DNA of 64,000 nucleotides from Brevibacillus laterosporus (GCF_030489605.1 NZ_JAUKFY010000003.1:248001-312000), one strand, 5' to 3'; positions 17,350-26,561 are shown, counted from the first letter of the stretch. The notes: a model not told the origin generated them from the letters alone. Numbers and translations: made by a program.

Positions 17350-20190
17350 CTACTTCACCAACCAGACACGCATAACTGAAAGCAGTTGGCTCGTCTTTAA
17401 TGGCTTACTGATGTAATCGGATGCTCCAGCCTTCAGACATTTTTCCCGGTCATATTTCATAGCCTTTGCGGTCAAGGCAATGATTGGCACATTTTTCATA
17501 TCAGCTTTTTGGCGAATAGCCTGCATTGCTTCATATCCATCCATCTCTGGCATCATAATATCCATGAGTATGATATCCATGTGCTGAACATTGTCTAGTA
17601 TTTCAAGACACTCTCTCCCGTTACTGGCGGCGATAACCTTAAATCCTTCTCGTTCAAGAGTAGTTGTGAGCGCAAAAACATTTCGATTGTCATCGTCCAC
17701 AACCAAGACACGCTTACCCTTAAACAAGCTTGGTGCCTGCTGATTATACTTTTGTGCTTGTAAAGAAATCGCTTGATCCTGCTCTGCCATTACTTGACCC
17801 TGCTTCAAGGATATCTGTAAGTCCTCCGATTCAAATACAGGAGGCTGCGGGCTCTCTGCGTGAACCCCTTCCATATGAGCTACTGCCGTTTCCGTGTGAA
17901 CGAAAAACAGCTCCTGTGTCATATCCTCCTGCATATTTGGAATATATAGCGTAAAGGTACTACCGCAACCCTCTTCACTGTCTAGGGTAATACAGCCACC
18001 TAACAGGCGTGCAAATTCTCGGCAAATGGATAATCCGAGACCTGTTCCCCCATACTTTCTGCTGGTTGCACCGTCTGCTTGATGGAAAGCTTCAAAGATA
18101 TGTTCTCTCTTGTCCTCGGCTATGCCAATACCAGTATCCGTGACAGAAATCTCCAAATAGTAATCGGTATACTTCTCCTCCGGCATTATCAAATTGACCT
18201 GCAAAGGATCTGCCCTTCTGATTTGCAGAGTCACGGAGCCTTTTTCCGTAAATTTGAAGGCATTGGAAAGTAAATTCCGCAAGATTTGATGCAATCGTTG
18301 TTCATCCGTGTACATAATATCGGGCGCATCAGGATGCACTTCAATATGAAAATGAAGATTCTTCTGAGCCGCAACATGTGAAAAGTGGCTTTCCATAAAC
18401 ATCGGCAATTCACTGATATTTACCTCTTCAAAGACAACCTCCAGCTTGCCTGCCTCCACTTTGGAAAGATCTAAAATATCATTAATCAGGTTAAGTAAAT
18501 CTGAACCAGAGGAATTGATAACACGTGCATATTCTTGCTCTTCCGCGGTAAGCGTCTCATTAAGATTCTCCGAGAGCATTTCTGAAAGGATTAAAATGCT
18601 ATTTAGCGGAGTGCGTAGTTCATGTGACATATTAGCTAGAAATTCAGATTTGTATTGAGAGCTTTTCATTAGTGCTGCTGTCTGTTCCTCTAGCTCTATC
18701 TTTGTTTGCTCCAGCTCCCTAGCCTTCTCCTCTGCGTATTGCTTCTGCTCCTCTAGCCTTTCATTGATGCTAGTAAGCTCCTCTGTCTGCATCTGCAATT
18801 CTTCGGATTGTGTCTGCAGCTCTTCCGACTGAGCCTGCAATTCCTCTGTCATTGCTTGCGATTCTCGCAGGAGGCGCTCCACCTCTAAGCGATCGAAAAT
18901 TCGATTAACAGTAGTCCCCAAGTGACTTGTGACATTTTCCAATAGCTGCATATGTAATTCGGAAAACGAACTAAGGGTAGCAATCTCGATCACAGCAACC
19001 GTTTCGTTCTCAAAGGTAACCGGAACAATCAAAATTTGTTTCGGAAAAGCTTCCCCTAAAGCAGACTTAATGGTCATGTACTGCTCAGGTATTTCCTTTA
19101 ATGCGAGCATTCTCTTTTCCTGCGCGCATTGCCCCACTACACCTTCGCCGAAGCGAAAGCTGGCAGTTCCAACATCTTCCCCACTTGATGCAAATGAAGC
19201 AATCTTTCTAAATTCCTTGGCGTCCCCTTTCCCAAAAGCTAGATAAAAAGCACCGCAGGAGGCTTCAATAATCCAAGCGATTTTTGAAATGAATTCTTGT
19301 CCTAGAGATTCAAAATCCTGAATCCCCTGCGTTAAATTAGCCATATAAGCTTGTTGGGTCTTTACCCAGCTTTGCTCCGTTATCTTTTGATTAAATTCCT
19401 TTACCTTAGTCGTATGTTCCTCTAAAGAGGCAGCCATCTCGTTGAATGATTCACAAATGTTACCTATTTCATCATTTGTTAAAACAGATAGTCGCGGTAC
19501 ATTTTCAGCTTGTTTAAAATCAATTCCTGAGATTGTACTGGAGATATGACTAAGACTACGTGAGGTACTGCGTATAGCCCAGCTTGCAATTCCGATTCCT
19601 AATGCTAAACAAAGTACGACACTCAAAATGATGATGAGCAACATGCTATGGTAGGTTCTCACGGATTCTTCAGCAGCTTGATCCATTAGTTCCTGCTGGC
19701 GATTTTTAAATTCTTCCGTTAACTCCATCACATTTTTGCGAGTCTCTTCTTTTCCACCCACATACATGCCTCTGGCCATTTCCTTATTTCCGGCCTTAAC
19801 ATACGCTACAATCTGCTTTTGATAGGTGAGATAATCTGTATAGTGAACTTTAATTTGCGCTAACAATTGCTGTCCAGACTCTGAATTTATTTTAATGCCG
19901 ATCACTGTCATTAAGGAGTTCGTATCTAGTATTTTCTGATTCATTTGTTCGATCTTTTGATTGATGAGCTGAATATTATTCTCTGTGATGATATAGCTAA
20001 GCTCTTGGTCTATACGAAAAAATTTGCTCTGTAAATCGTTCACCAGCTTGATTTTCACAGAACGGTCATTCGCTATCTCTTCAACGTTATTATTAATACT
20101 ACTCATCGTAAAGATAACCAGGGAAGCTAAAATCAGTAATAAGAATAAAATAAAGCCGTAGCCAAGCAATTGTTTTCGGCGAAAAGTCAT
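17350..20190 (-). CDS. Hybrid sensor histidine kinase (4HB-HAMP-GAF-HK-REC)
   Basis: A 946-residue membrane hybrid kinase. Two membrane segments (about 8-29 and 183-206) flank a helical sensor of the four-helix-bundle type. HAMP (about 205-260), GAF (about 290-430), and a long glutamate/glutamine-rich coiled coil with repeated SEELQ units (about 440-510) follow. The kinase core has SHELRTP (HisKA, near 522) and HATPase motifs NLLSNAFKF, DTGIGI and GGTGLGLSI. A C-terminal receiver (about 820-940) has its Asp in LMDIMMP. The domain order resembles two-component hybrids grouped with CheR and PP2C-type regulators. GGGAGAG precedes the ATG. It heads a two-gene operon with the CheR-like gene. Confidence 0.9.
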   Translation of the reverse strand: MTFRRKQLLGYGFILFLLLILASLVIFTMSSINNNVEEIANDRSVKIKLVNDLQSKFFRIDQELSYIITENNIQLINQKIEQMNQKILDTNSLMTVIGIKINSESGQQLLAQIKVHYTDYLTYQKQIVAYVKAGNKEMARGMYVGGKEETRKNVMELTEEFKNRQQELMDQAAEESVRTYHSMLLIIILSVVLCLALGIGIASWAIRSTSRSLSHISSTISGIDFKQAENVPRLSVLTNDEIGNICESFNEMAASLEEHTTKVKEFNQKITEQSWVKTQQAYMANLTQGIQDFESLGQEFISKIAWIIEASCGAFYLAFGKGDAKEFRKIASFASSGEDVGTASFRFGEGVVGQCAQEKRMLALKEIPEQYMTIKSALGEAFPKQILIVPVTFENETVAVIEIATLSSFSELHMQLLENVTSHLGTTVNRIFDRLEVERLLRESQAMTEELQAQSEELQTQSEELQMQTEELTSINERLEEQKQYAEEKARELEQTKIELEEQTAALMKSSQYKSEFLANMSHELRTPLNSILILSEMLSENLNETLTAEEQEYARVINSSGSDLLNLINDILDLSKVEAGKLEVVFEEVNISELPMFMESHFSHVAAQKNLHFHIEVHPDAPDIMYTDEQRLHQILRNLLSNAFKFTEKGSVTLQIRRADPLQVNLIMPEEKYTDYYLEISVTDTGIGIAEDKREHIFEAFHQADGATSRKYGGTGLGLSICREFARLLGGCITLDSEEGCGSTFTLYIPNMQEDMTQELFFVHTETAVAHMEGVHAESPQPPVFESEDLQISLKQGQVMAEQDQAISLQAQKYNQQAPSLFKGKRVLVVDDDNRNVFALTTTLEREGFKVIAASNGRECLEILDNVQHMDIILMDIMMPEMDGYEAMQAIRQKADMKNVPIIALTAKAMKYDREKCLKAGASDYISKPLKTSQLLSVMRVWLVK

Positions 20191-20443
20191 GTCTCTCCCA
20201 TCCTTAGATAAAATATAAAGCAGAAAATACAGAATTCTTTTCTATTTACCCTAATAAGACAATACTGAATCAGAATTTTTCTCCTTTTTTCCTTTCAAAA
20301 AAAGGTCTCAATCCCTGCTTTATCCCATACACTTCAGTACGTAGGTCAGGCTTAGCTTTTGCAGATGACGTCTCTCCAGCAGCCTATAGATGCTGTCAAA
20401 ACACAAATGTATGGTAGCGTATTAACCTGCTTTCGGGCTGTCC
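20191..20443. other. Intergenic gap between glycosyltransferase and hybrid kinase genes
   Basis: 253 bp with no coding signal. It should hold the promoter of the hybrid kinase operon. I see no convincing terminator for the glycosyltransferase gene, so read-through into the kinase operon is possible. Confidence 0.4.
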
Positions 20444-22375
20444 TTACGAAAAAATAGATAAATACTGCAAGCTGTTGACCTGATCAGGTAAAATATCAGC
20501 TCTCCGTCTCTTAGCTAGCCCGGCTTGCGCATATAATAGGCCTAGCTGGGCTATTATTTGTTCCTTCTCGATTGAGCTGCGGTTCAGCCTTTCGAATAAA
20601 GTCGTAGCTTCGTGGTATTTCCTGCATCGAATAGCTAGAACTCCAGCGATCTGAAGAAGTCGCGGGGATAAATGAGTTTCCATTAGAAACATTTGGAGGA
20701 ATTGAAGCCGGATAGAATGGGGCGCTCGAAGCAACGCAATTGCAAATGAATCATTCACTTCCTCTGTCCACCCTAAAGGGGAACAAGAACGATGCAGGTC
20801 TAACCATTTTTCCCAAGCTCCTATCACTAGCAATACTCGACTACAGGATTGGTATACAGATCGCGACAAAGCAATGATTTGGCCAGGCTTCCATCCAAAT
20901 AAAGCTTGATACTCTTTTTGCCGTTGAGCTAACCGTAAGATGATTTCACAAGCCTTCGCGTATTCATTCATTTGCAGGAAAATCGCCCATAGTAAAAGAT
21001 CAGCCTCAAGCTGTTTGTCCGCCTGCAAATGGGAATGAAAGCATTGCTGTGCTTCCCTTACGCTTACTAAAGCAAGCTCCTCCTTTCCAAGCTGTGCGAG
21101 GAAAATTCCTTTCCAAAGCGGATTATCGGTATAAGCATCCGGCAGTAGCAACTGATATTGTGTGAACCACTGCGGTTGATTTAATTCCATCAAATATCGC
21201 ACGATACTGCTTTGTATCTGGGGAGACAATTTTCCCTTATATAACTGGAATTGCTCCACTAATTCTTGTATTTGATTAAAAGCTCCCCGTATACGGATTA
21301 ATCTCTGCCAAGCAGCATGGAATTGCGGCTGAAAGGTCAAGGCTTCCTCATAGCAACGACATGATTTTTCATAAGAGAGCAGTCTTTCGTAAAGCAATCC
21401 TCTTATATAAAGGCTCCGGTAGGTTCCCGCTCCTGAACACGAGGTATATTTATGAGACACATCTCCCAGAAGGGTGGCTTTCTGCAATAGTGCAAGAGCT
21501 GAATCTAGCTCATTTTCTTCAATATGAAGAATGGCCCGCAGCTCGATCAGATCAACGAAATCTGGGTAATGGCGCAAAGCTTCCTCTATAGTGTTTTGCG
21601 CCTCTTTCGTATTGCCCATTTCTTTATAGGAAAACGCTAGCTTCAGCAACACATCCGGCATATAACCAACACGAAGAGGAACAGAAGAAAGTAGTGCTTC
21701 AAATAATACCCGCGCACTCTGGTATTCTTCCTGCTGAAAATATTCTGTTCCTAGAGCGTAAATCAACACAGGGTCATCCGACTTTTCCAGCAATGCCTTT
21801 TGGATAAGGGAAACCTTCCGGGCAGCTTTATTTTTTTGAGCGATAACATGGTCTATATAGCCATAGTGCTTAACAACCATAGGTGAAAATCTCACACCTT
21901 CTGGTTCCGCTTCAAGGATACACGTGGCAATCTCTTCATGAATCGTTCCTCGAAAGCGCAGGCGTTCATCATTTCGAAAAAAGCGACAAACCGAATCAGT
22001 GATAAATTCTTCTCCTGTAACGCCCACATAGCTTTGCAATTGGACATAATAACCAAACACTTCTGCTTCATCCATCATCTCTATCAACTGCTCGGCTGGT
22101 GGCACGACCCATTCCTCATCCGCATCTAGTACCAGAATCCACGGCTTGGTCGCATATTCCAAAGATAAATTTCTAGCCTCAGAGAAATCTCCCCTCCAAG
22201 GTATCGAGATAACCCGCGCTCCATAGCTCCTGGCAATTTCTATGCTTCGATCCTGTGAGCCTGTATCAACGATGATAATTTCTGAGACAGTATCGACTGC
22301 TGAAGATAAACAGCGTTCAAGGTGCTCCTCATCATCACAAACAATCATGCACAGGGATATTTGTAATGGTTTCAT
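20444..22375 (-). CDS. Family 2 glycosyltransferase with TPR repeats
   Basis: A 643-residue cytoplasmic protein. The N-terminal GT-A domain (about 1-220) opens with ISLCMIVCDDEEHLERCLSS, contains IVDTGSQD, and has the metal-binding DxD in VLDADEEW (about 82-89). The remaining two thirds are TPR-like helical repeats (about 200-620). This architecture is common in Bacillales, where it is linked to protein glycosylation or polysaccharide synthesis, and it resembles the SunS-type S-glycosyltransferases in its catalytic domain; no acceptor substrate is evident nearby. AAGGAGGGG precedes the ATG. Confidence 0.85.
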   Translation of the reverse strand: MKPLQISLCMIVCDDEEHLERCLSSAVDTVSEIIIVDTGSQDRSIEIARSYGARVISIPWRGDFSEARNLSLEYATKPWILVLDADEEWVVPPAEQLIEMMDEAEVFGYYVQLQSYVGVTGEEFITDSVCRFFRNDERLRFRGTIHEEIATCILEAEPEGVRFSPMVVKHYGYIDHVIAQKNKAARKVSLIQKALLEKSDDPVLIYALGTEYFQQEEYQSARVLFEALLSSVPLRVGYMPDVLLKLAFSYKEMGNTKEAQNTIEEALRHYPDFVDLIELRAILHIEENELDSALALLQKATLLGDVSHKYTSCSGAGTYRSLYIRGLLYERLLSYEKSCRCYEEALTFQPQFHAAWQRLIRIRGAFNQIQELVEQFQLYKGKLSPQIQSSIVRYLMELNQPQWFTQYQLLLPDAYTDNPLWKGIFLAQLGKEELALVSVREAQQCFHSHLQADKQLEADLLLWAIFLQMNEYAKACEIILRLAQRQKEYQALFGWKPGQIIALSRSVYQSCSRVLLVIGAWEKWLDLHRSCSPLGWTEEVNDSFAIALLRAPHSIRLQFLQMFLMETHLSPRLLQIAGVLAIRCRKYHEATTLFERLNRSSIEKEQIIAQLGLLYAQAGLAKRRRADILPDQVNSLQYLSIFS

Positions 22376-22392
22376 CTATACGCCCCTCCTTT

Positions 22393-22596
22393 TTAACCAT
22401 AAGCGACATCATGTTTTTTTAGGTTACACCATCTGCTTGGGGTAAATGGAAGCCATTCTTTTTTAGCTGAAAGCTCCAGTGAATTCTTTTCTACCTGTTG
22501 GGAACCCGCTGAAGAATATAGCCATTTTTGCACTGTGAAGGCCTCCTGCTGTTCAGCCTGTAAAAAGCACATGCCCCCAGAAATAAGGAACTCCAT
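22393..22596 (-). CDS. Small hypothetical protein upstream of the glycosyltransferase
   Basis: A 67-residue open frame ending 17 bp before the glycosyltransferase start on the same strand. It has two cysteines (CFLQ near 10 and RWC near 57) and no recognisable domain or membrane segment. There is no clear ribosome binding site, so it may be spurious. Its position just before the glycosyltransferase is the only reason to keep it. Confidence 0.3.
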   Translation of the reverse strand: MEFLISGGMCFLQAEQQEAFTVQKWLYSSAGSQQVEKNSLELSAKKEWLPFTPSRWCNLKKHDVAYG

Positions 22597-22648
22597 GTAC
22601 CTATATGTTGAAACCTTTTGCTACGTTCCTTGCCCATAAAAAAACACA

Positions 22649-22940
22649 TCAATCGCTGTTATTGGAAGCTTTTTTGTGAAATTGAAGTACGCTGCTTAAT
22701 GTAGTCGCTGTGATCGTTGCTACCAGCACGCTGGTTATCGTTCCATTTAAAATGTTCGTAATGGTCCCCACTGACAAATTGGCAGAGAGGTGGCCAATAG
22801 TACCGTCTAAAATAACGCCTAGCGCAATTCCATTACTGTCTGTATGGACAGCTGTGGGAGTACCTGACTATCTTGTACGAATATCAATGTACGTAACCTA
22901 TTTGAAGTAACAGCAACCAAATCTGTTACGCTAGGCTTTC
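22649..22940 (-). pseudogene. Decayed small gene of unknown family
   Basis: On the minus strand a coding-like sequence (VTDLVAVTSNRLRTLIFVQD) runs from about 22940 to 22870. After a one-base shift it continues as GTPTAVHTDSNGIALGVILD and a Thr/Ile/Leu/Val-rich stretch to a TGA at 22649-22651. The second frame has no ATG, GTG or TTG start, and a TAG lies at 22868-22870. The composition is protein-like rather than random. I do not recognise the family. Confidence 0.35.
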
Positions 22941-22960
22941 TTAAAACAAAAAAGCATACA

Positions 22961-23020
22961 AAAAAGGGCACTTTATTGCCTCTGCTTTGTATAGTAGCAG
23001 TAGACAATAAAGTGCCTTCT
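22961..23020 (-). terminator. Terminator of the rluF-like gene
   Basis: A perfect 12-bp stem, GGCACTTTATTG (22967-22978) with CAATAAAGTGCC (23005-23016), encloses a second small hairpin (CTGCT/AGCAG). The minus strand ends in TTTTTT. It lies 28 bp after the stop codon. Confidence 0.85.
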
Positions 23021-23047
23021 TTTTCCTGCTTTCGTCGGTTCATTACG

Positions 23048-23737
23048 TTAGACTAGATTTTGTAGCAATTGATTCAGTTCCTTTGTCGTTACATCACGCC
23101 ATTCGCCTTTTTTGATGCCATCCAAATGAATATTCATAATACGTATCCGTTGCAAGCGCTGAACCTTATATCCAAATACCTGACACATTCGGCGGATTTG
23201 CCTATTTAATCCTTGGGTCAGAATGATTCGAAATGATCGTTCATTAATGCGATATACCTGACAAGGCTTGGTAGTAGTTCCAAGAATACGCACCCCGCTG
23301 GCCATTCCTTTTAGAAAAGAATCTGTAATCGGTTTATCCACCGTCACGATATATTCCTTATCATGGTTGTTTTCTGCCCGCAGAATTTTATTCACGATAT
23401 CCCCATCATTCGTTAACAGGATAAGTCCCTCTGAGTCTTTATCTAGTCTCCCGATTGGAAAAATCCGTTCTGGATGATTGACGAAATCAATGATATTTCC
23501 CTTTATGTGCCTCTCTGTTGTACAAGTAATCCCAACAGGCTTATTTAGAGCAATGTAGATAGCTGCTTTCTTGATCCCCAGTGCTTTTCCGTCAATTTTT
23601 ACATCGTCTTGACTGTCAGCTTGACTCCCTAGCTCTGCTACCACTCCATTAATCGTGACTCGCCCAGCCTCGATGAGCTTGTCTGCTTCTCGGCGGGAAC
23701 AATAGCCTGTTTCACTAATAAATTTATTAATCCTCAT
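23048..23737 (-). CDS. rluF: 23S rRNA pseudouridine synthase, RluF-type
   Basis: A 229-residue RsuA/RluB/E/F-family pseudouridine synthase. An S4 RNA-binding domain (about 1-60; [19 protein letters not shown]) precedes the catalytic domain with [10 protein letters not shown], in which Asp (about 99) is the nucleophile. The [13 protein letters not shown] segment near the C terminus is typical of RluF. It modifies 23S rRNA, at U2604 in E. coli numbering if truly RluF. It is transcribed alone, with a strong terminator. Confidence 0.85.
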   Translation of the reverse strand: MRINKFISETGYCSRREADKLIEAGRVTINGVVAELGSQADSQDDVKIDGKALGIKKAAIYIALNKPVGITCTTERHIKGNIIDFVNHPERIFPIGRLDKDSEGLILLTNDGDIVNKILRAENNHDKEYIVTVDKPITDSFLKGMASGVRILGTTTKPCQVYRINERSFRIILTQGLNRQIRRMCQVFGYKVQRLQRIRIMNIHLDGIKKGEWRDVTTKELNQLLQNLV

Positions 23738-23823
23738 GTCATGTATCCTTCTTCCATAGCAGATATTTCAGCCTAGGAATCTCTAGCTCAAAGTGATCTA
23801 AGGCATCATTTATTATACATGAT

Positions 23824-24594
23824 TTATGATCTGCCTGACTCTGTCGTTTTTTCTTTCGATAAAAACCATCCACCTAGAGCGATTCCTACTAGAACTACAT
23901 AGAAGATAATTTTCCAAGCTGTCATTGTTGCGAAGCTCTCTGGTAAAAAAGCCACATTGGGATGAGAGAAGGTGTATACCAGCAATTTGATCCCAACCCA
24001 GCCCACAATCAAAAAAGCAGCGGTTTCTAATCCAGGCCGTCGTTTTAACAACGCCACAAAATAATTGGCTGCAAATCTCATAATAATTAACCCGATTAAT
24101 CCCCCTGTAAAAATCACTAGGAATTGCCCGCCATCCAGTCCACCAATCTTAGGCAGATTCGTTGAAGGAAGTGAAACAGCAAGTGCCACAGCAGCGAGGA
24201 TGGAGTCTACTGCAAAAGCAAGATCAGCCAGCTCTACCTTTGCGACAGTGCCCCAGAAACTACCGGGTCCTTTTTTCTTAACCGTTTGCTTTTTTTCTTG
24301 GGGATTCCTGCCTTTTTTCCGAAAAATGTGGTTGATGGAGATGAATAGTAAATAAATAGCACCAAGCGCCTGAACCTGCCACACATCAACTAAGTAGGAA
24401 ATGATAAACAACGAAGCAAAGCGAAAGATAAAAGCCCCGGCCAGGCCATAAAACAAGGCCTTTTTACGCTGTTTCTCTGGTAAATCCTTAACCATAATGG
24501 CTAGTACCAGCGCATTATCAGCTGCTAGAATTCCTTCCAAAGCCACTAATATGAGTAACACCCATCCGTATTCCATCAGCAATGACCCATTCAT
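23824..24594 (-). CDS. TerC-family integral membrane protein (YkoY/YceF-like)
   Basis: A 256-residue TerC family protein with about seven membrane segments. The family signature acidic residues appear in EGILAADNALVLA (about 20-32) and in ELADLAFAVDSI (about 130-141). Bacillus TerC relatives are implicated in manganese export during protein secretion. The open frame begins 25 codons further up, but AGGAGGAGG lies nine bases before the ATG at 24594, and the first membrane segment starts right after it. No yybP-ykoY manganese riboswitch, which often precedes such genes, is recognisable in the 187 bp upstream. Confidence 0.85.
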   Translation of the reverse strand: MNGSLLMEYGWVLLILVALEGILAADNALVLAIMVKDLPEKQRKKALFYGLAGAFIFRFASLFIISYLVDVWQVQALGAIYLLFISINHIFRKKGRNPQEKKQTVKKKGPGSFWGTVAKVELADLAFAVDSILAAVALAVSLPSTNLPKIGGLDGGQFLVIFTGGLIGLIIMRFAANYFVALLKRRPGLETAAFLIVGWVGIKLLVYTFSHPNVAFLPESFATMTAWKIIFYVVLVGIALGGWFLSKEKTTESGRS

Positions 24595-24634
24595 CAAAGC
24601 TAGCCTCCTCCTAATCGACATAAAAGCTTCTAAA

Positions 24635-24654
24635 ATAATAGCTCGGCTTATTAT
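24635..24654. promoter_or_regulatory. Imperfect palindrome before the TerC gene
   Basis: ATAATAGC and GC(T)TATTAT arms surround a CGG centre, about 40 bp upstream of the TerC start codon and next to a possible TTGATC/CATAAT promoter on the minus strand. It could be an operator; no regulator can be named. Confidence 0.25.
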
Positions 24655-24712
24655 GCTCCTAGTTGTCATAGATCAAACCGGTTGGATTAAAGAGGCATAC
24701 CTTATACAGAAA

Positions 24713-24757
24713 AAAGGAACCAGCCCGGCACGCAAAAGTGTAACTGAGCTAGTTCCT
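24713..24757 (-). terminator. Terminator of the MFS exporter gene
   Basis: AAGGAAC-AGC and GCT-GTTCCTT arms enclose a loop of about 20 nt on the minus strand, followed by TTTTCT. It lies 25 bp after the exporter stop codon. Confidence 0.75.
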
Positions 24758-24781
24758 TCTCCTTTAGATCATTTACATGGA

Positions 24782-26008
24782 TTAGTTGGTTTGTTTGCCT
24801 TTATGGACCATGAAATAATAGCACAAAAGTGCTCCGACATCTGCTGCTGCTATTACAACGCCCATTGGGACAGCCGTTCCGCTTCCACCAATACCTACTA
24901 GGGGAGCAAGGAGCGCACCAAAGATCAATGACAAGACACCTAGCAAAGCAGAGGCACTGCCTGCCGCCTTTCCCTGACTTTGCATCGCGAGTGAAAATCC
25001 TGCCGTACTGACAATCCCCACGCACGATACGATTATAAATAAAGGTGGTAAAATAGCATATAATCCTGCACCTAGCAAAATCACAATCAGTAGACTAACG
25101 CCACCAATCGCCGCTAAAATCAACCCACTGATCATCAGCTTACTCTCGCTAATTTTACCAGCCAGCTTCCCGGTAATTTGGCTAGCAAGAATAATCCCCA
25201 AACCATTGATAGCGAAAAACACACTAAACATTTGCGCTGACACACCAAACATATTTTGCAGTACGAACGGTGATCCAGATATATAAGCAAACATGGCAGC
25301 GATCACCAAGCCTTGTGACAAAGCAAAGCCCATGAACATTTTATCTGCTAATAGATTTTTAAATGTAACCAAGGTGTTCTTGAATCCACCCGTGGAACGA
25401 CGCTCGACAGGCAATGACTCAGGTAAACCAAACAGAACCACCAACAGCATAATAATCCCAATTGCACCTAATACTACAAAAACACCTTCCCACGGTGTAA
25501 AGAGTAAGAGCTGACTTCCAAAGATGGGAGCCGCAATAGGAGCAACCCCATTAACCAGCATTAAAAGGGCAAAAAATTTAGTTAATTCCGGGCCTACATA
25601 AATATCCCTTACCATCGCACGCGAAATAACAATTCCAGCTGAACCGGCAGCCCCTTGAATAAATCGGAGAGCCACTAAAGCCCATATGGAAGTGGAAAAT
25701 ACGCACAAAATAGAAGCGACTGCATAAATAGCCAGCCCAACCAGCAACGGTTTACGCCGACCTTGAATATCACTTAACGGTCCAGCAAACAACTGTCCCA
25801 GAGACAAGCCTAATAAACAAGCTGTCAAACTAAGCTGTACAGCCGAAGTAGTTGTTTGAAAATCGGTAGCCATTGCCGGCAAGGCAGGCAGATACATATC
25901 CAGCGAAAGCGGTCCAAACGCAGATAATGCGCCTAACACAATCGCTAGCCATAAGCGTTTTGATTTGGCAGCAGCTTCCGTAGCCGCTGACTGTGAAGAA
26001 GAATTCAT
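24782..26008 (-). CDS. Bcr/CflA-type multidrug MFS exporter
   Basis: A 408-residue major facilitator with 12 predicted membrane segments, of the DHA1 Bcr/CflA group. The start of TM1 (GALSAFGPLSLDMYLPALP) and the motif-A loop after TM2 (GPLSDIQGRRKPLLVG) are typical. Expected function is proton-driven export of drugs or small hydrophobic compounds. AGGAAAG precedes the ATG. It has its own promoter with an overlapping operator and its own terminator, so it is a single-gene, regulated unit. No regulator gene is adjacent. Confidence 0.9.
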   Translation of the reverse strand: MNSSSQSAATEAAAKSKRLWLAIVLGALSAFGPLSLDMYLPALPAMATDFQTTTSAVQLSLTACLLGLSLGQLFAGPLSDIQGRRKPLLVGLAIYAVASILCVFSTSIWALVALRFIQGAAGSAGIVISRAMVRDIYVGPELTKFFALLMLVNGVAPIAAPIFGSQLLLFTPWEGVFVVLGAIGIIMLLVVLFGLPESLPVERRSTGGFKNTLVTFKNLLADKMFMGFALSQGLVIAAMFAYISGSPFVLQNMFGVSAQMFSVFFAINGLGIILASQITGKLAGKISESKLMISGLILAAIGGVSLLIVILLGAGLYAILPPLFIIVSCVGIVSTAGFSLAMQSQGKAAGSASALLGVLSLIFGALLAPLVGIGGSGTAVPMGVVIAAADVGALLCYYFMVHKGKQTN

Positions 26009-26047
26009 ACGATGTTACTTTCCTTTCTTAAAACCGAATAGGTAAGA

Positions 26048-26091
26048 TTACAATTGTAACGATTATAGTTACATCACTAAACATCTGTCAA
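26048..26091 (-). promoter_or_regulatory. Promoter and palindromic operator of the MFS exporter gene
   Basis: On the minus strand, TTGACA (plus-strand 26086-26091), an 18-nt spacer and TATAAT (26062-26067) form a near-consensus SigA promoter. A perfect 12-bp palindrome TTACAATTGTAA (26048-26059) lies just downstream of the -10, and GTAAC-N7-GTTAC (26056-26072) overlaps the -10. Such placement suggests repression by a MarR- or TetR-type protein encoded elsewhere. Confidence 0.65.
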
Positions 26092-26513
26092 GCTTTTAAA
26101 TGGAAAGTCCCTGATTAAAATCTAGCCTTTCTCTACAAAACCTGCTAACCTGACTCCTGTAACAAGATTGTAGAAGACGCATTATCAAAGCATACGTAAC
26201 AGCAACAAGCTTATAAGGATAATATGTCCCAATATGGCTCCTGTGGTATCGGTAATAACAGTAAATATCTAATCAAAATCAAGCGCACTGTCTGTACATA
26301 AACCAAGCAATTTCAATCATGTAATCCCTTGCCCACATCTAAAAAAGTTCCCCCACAATTAGCCTCCAAAATTTCCTGCCCGTCCAACACCTCACCCATC
26401 ACAACAATCGCCTGTCCCTTGTTTACTCCTATCCTACTTTATATAACATACTTTGTAAACTTTTATATTTACTATATTCCGCTTTGGCTTTTTACTTCTT
26501 GCTTTATCCATAT
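26092..26513. other. Gap with short decayed coding stretches
   Basis: About 420 bp between the exporter promoter and the helicase terminator. On the minus strand there are short protein-like stretches, for example VVMGEVLDGQEILEANCGGT ending with TGA at 26313-26315. Farther on, TVITDTTGAILGHIILISLL follows an in-frame TAG. Neither has a start with a good ribosome binding site. They look like remnants of a lost gene or chance open frames. Confidence 0.3.
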
Positions 26514-26551
26514 AAAAAGCTGTTCAGCAATATGACTGAACAGCTTTTTTT
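26514..26551. terminator. Terminator of the DEAD-box helicase gene
   Basis: A perfect 14-bp repeat, AAAAAGCTGTTCAG (26514-26527) with CTGAACAGCTTTTT (26536-26549), T-rich on both strands. It lies 11 bp from the helicase stop codon. Confidence 0.9.
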
Positions 26552-26561
26552 ACTCTCTTTC

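Noticed and set aside
24595-24781. yybP-ykoY manganese riboswitch upstream of the TerC gene
   Set aside because: The conserved loops of that riboswitch are not seen; only an exporter terminator and a palindrome are present.
26092-26438. Second decayed gene between exporter and helicase
   Set aside because: The protein-like stretches are only 25-40 codons, have no start signals and do not join into a convincing longer product.
26329-26535. 68-codon plus-strand open frame
   Set aside because: It runs into the helicase terminator and its composition is that of AT-rich noncoding DNA; no ribosome binding site.
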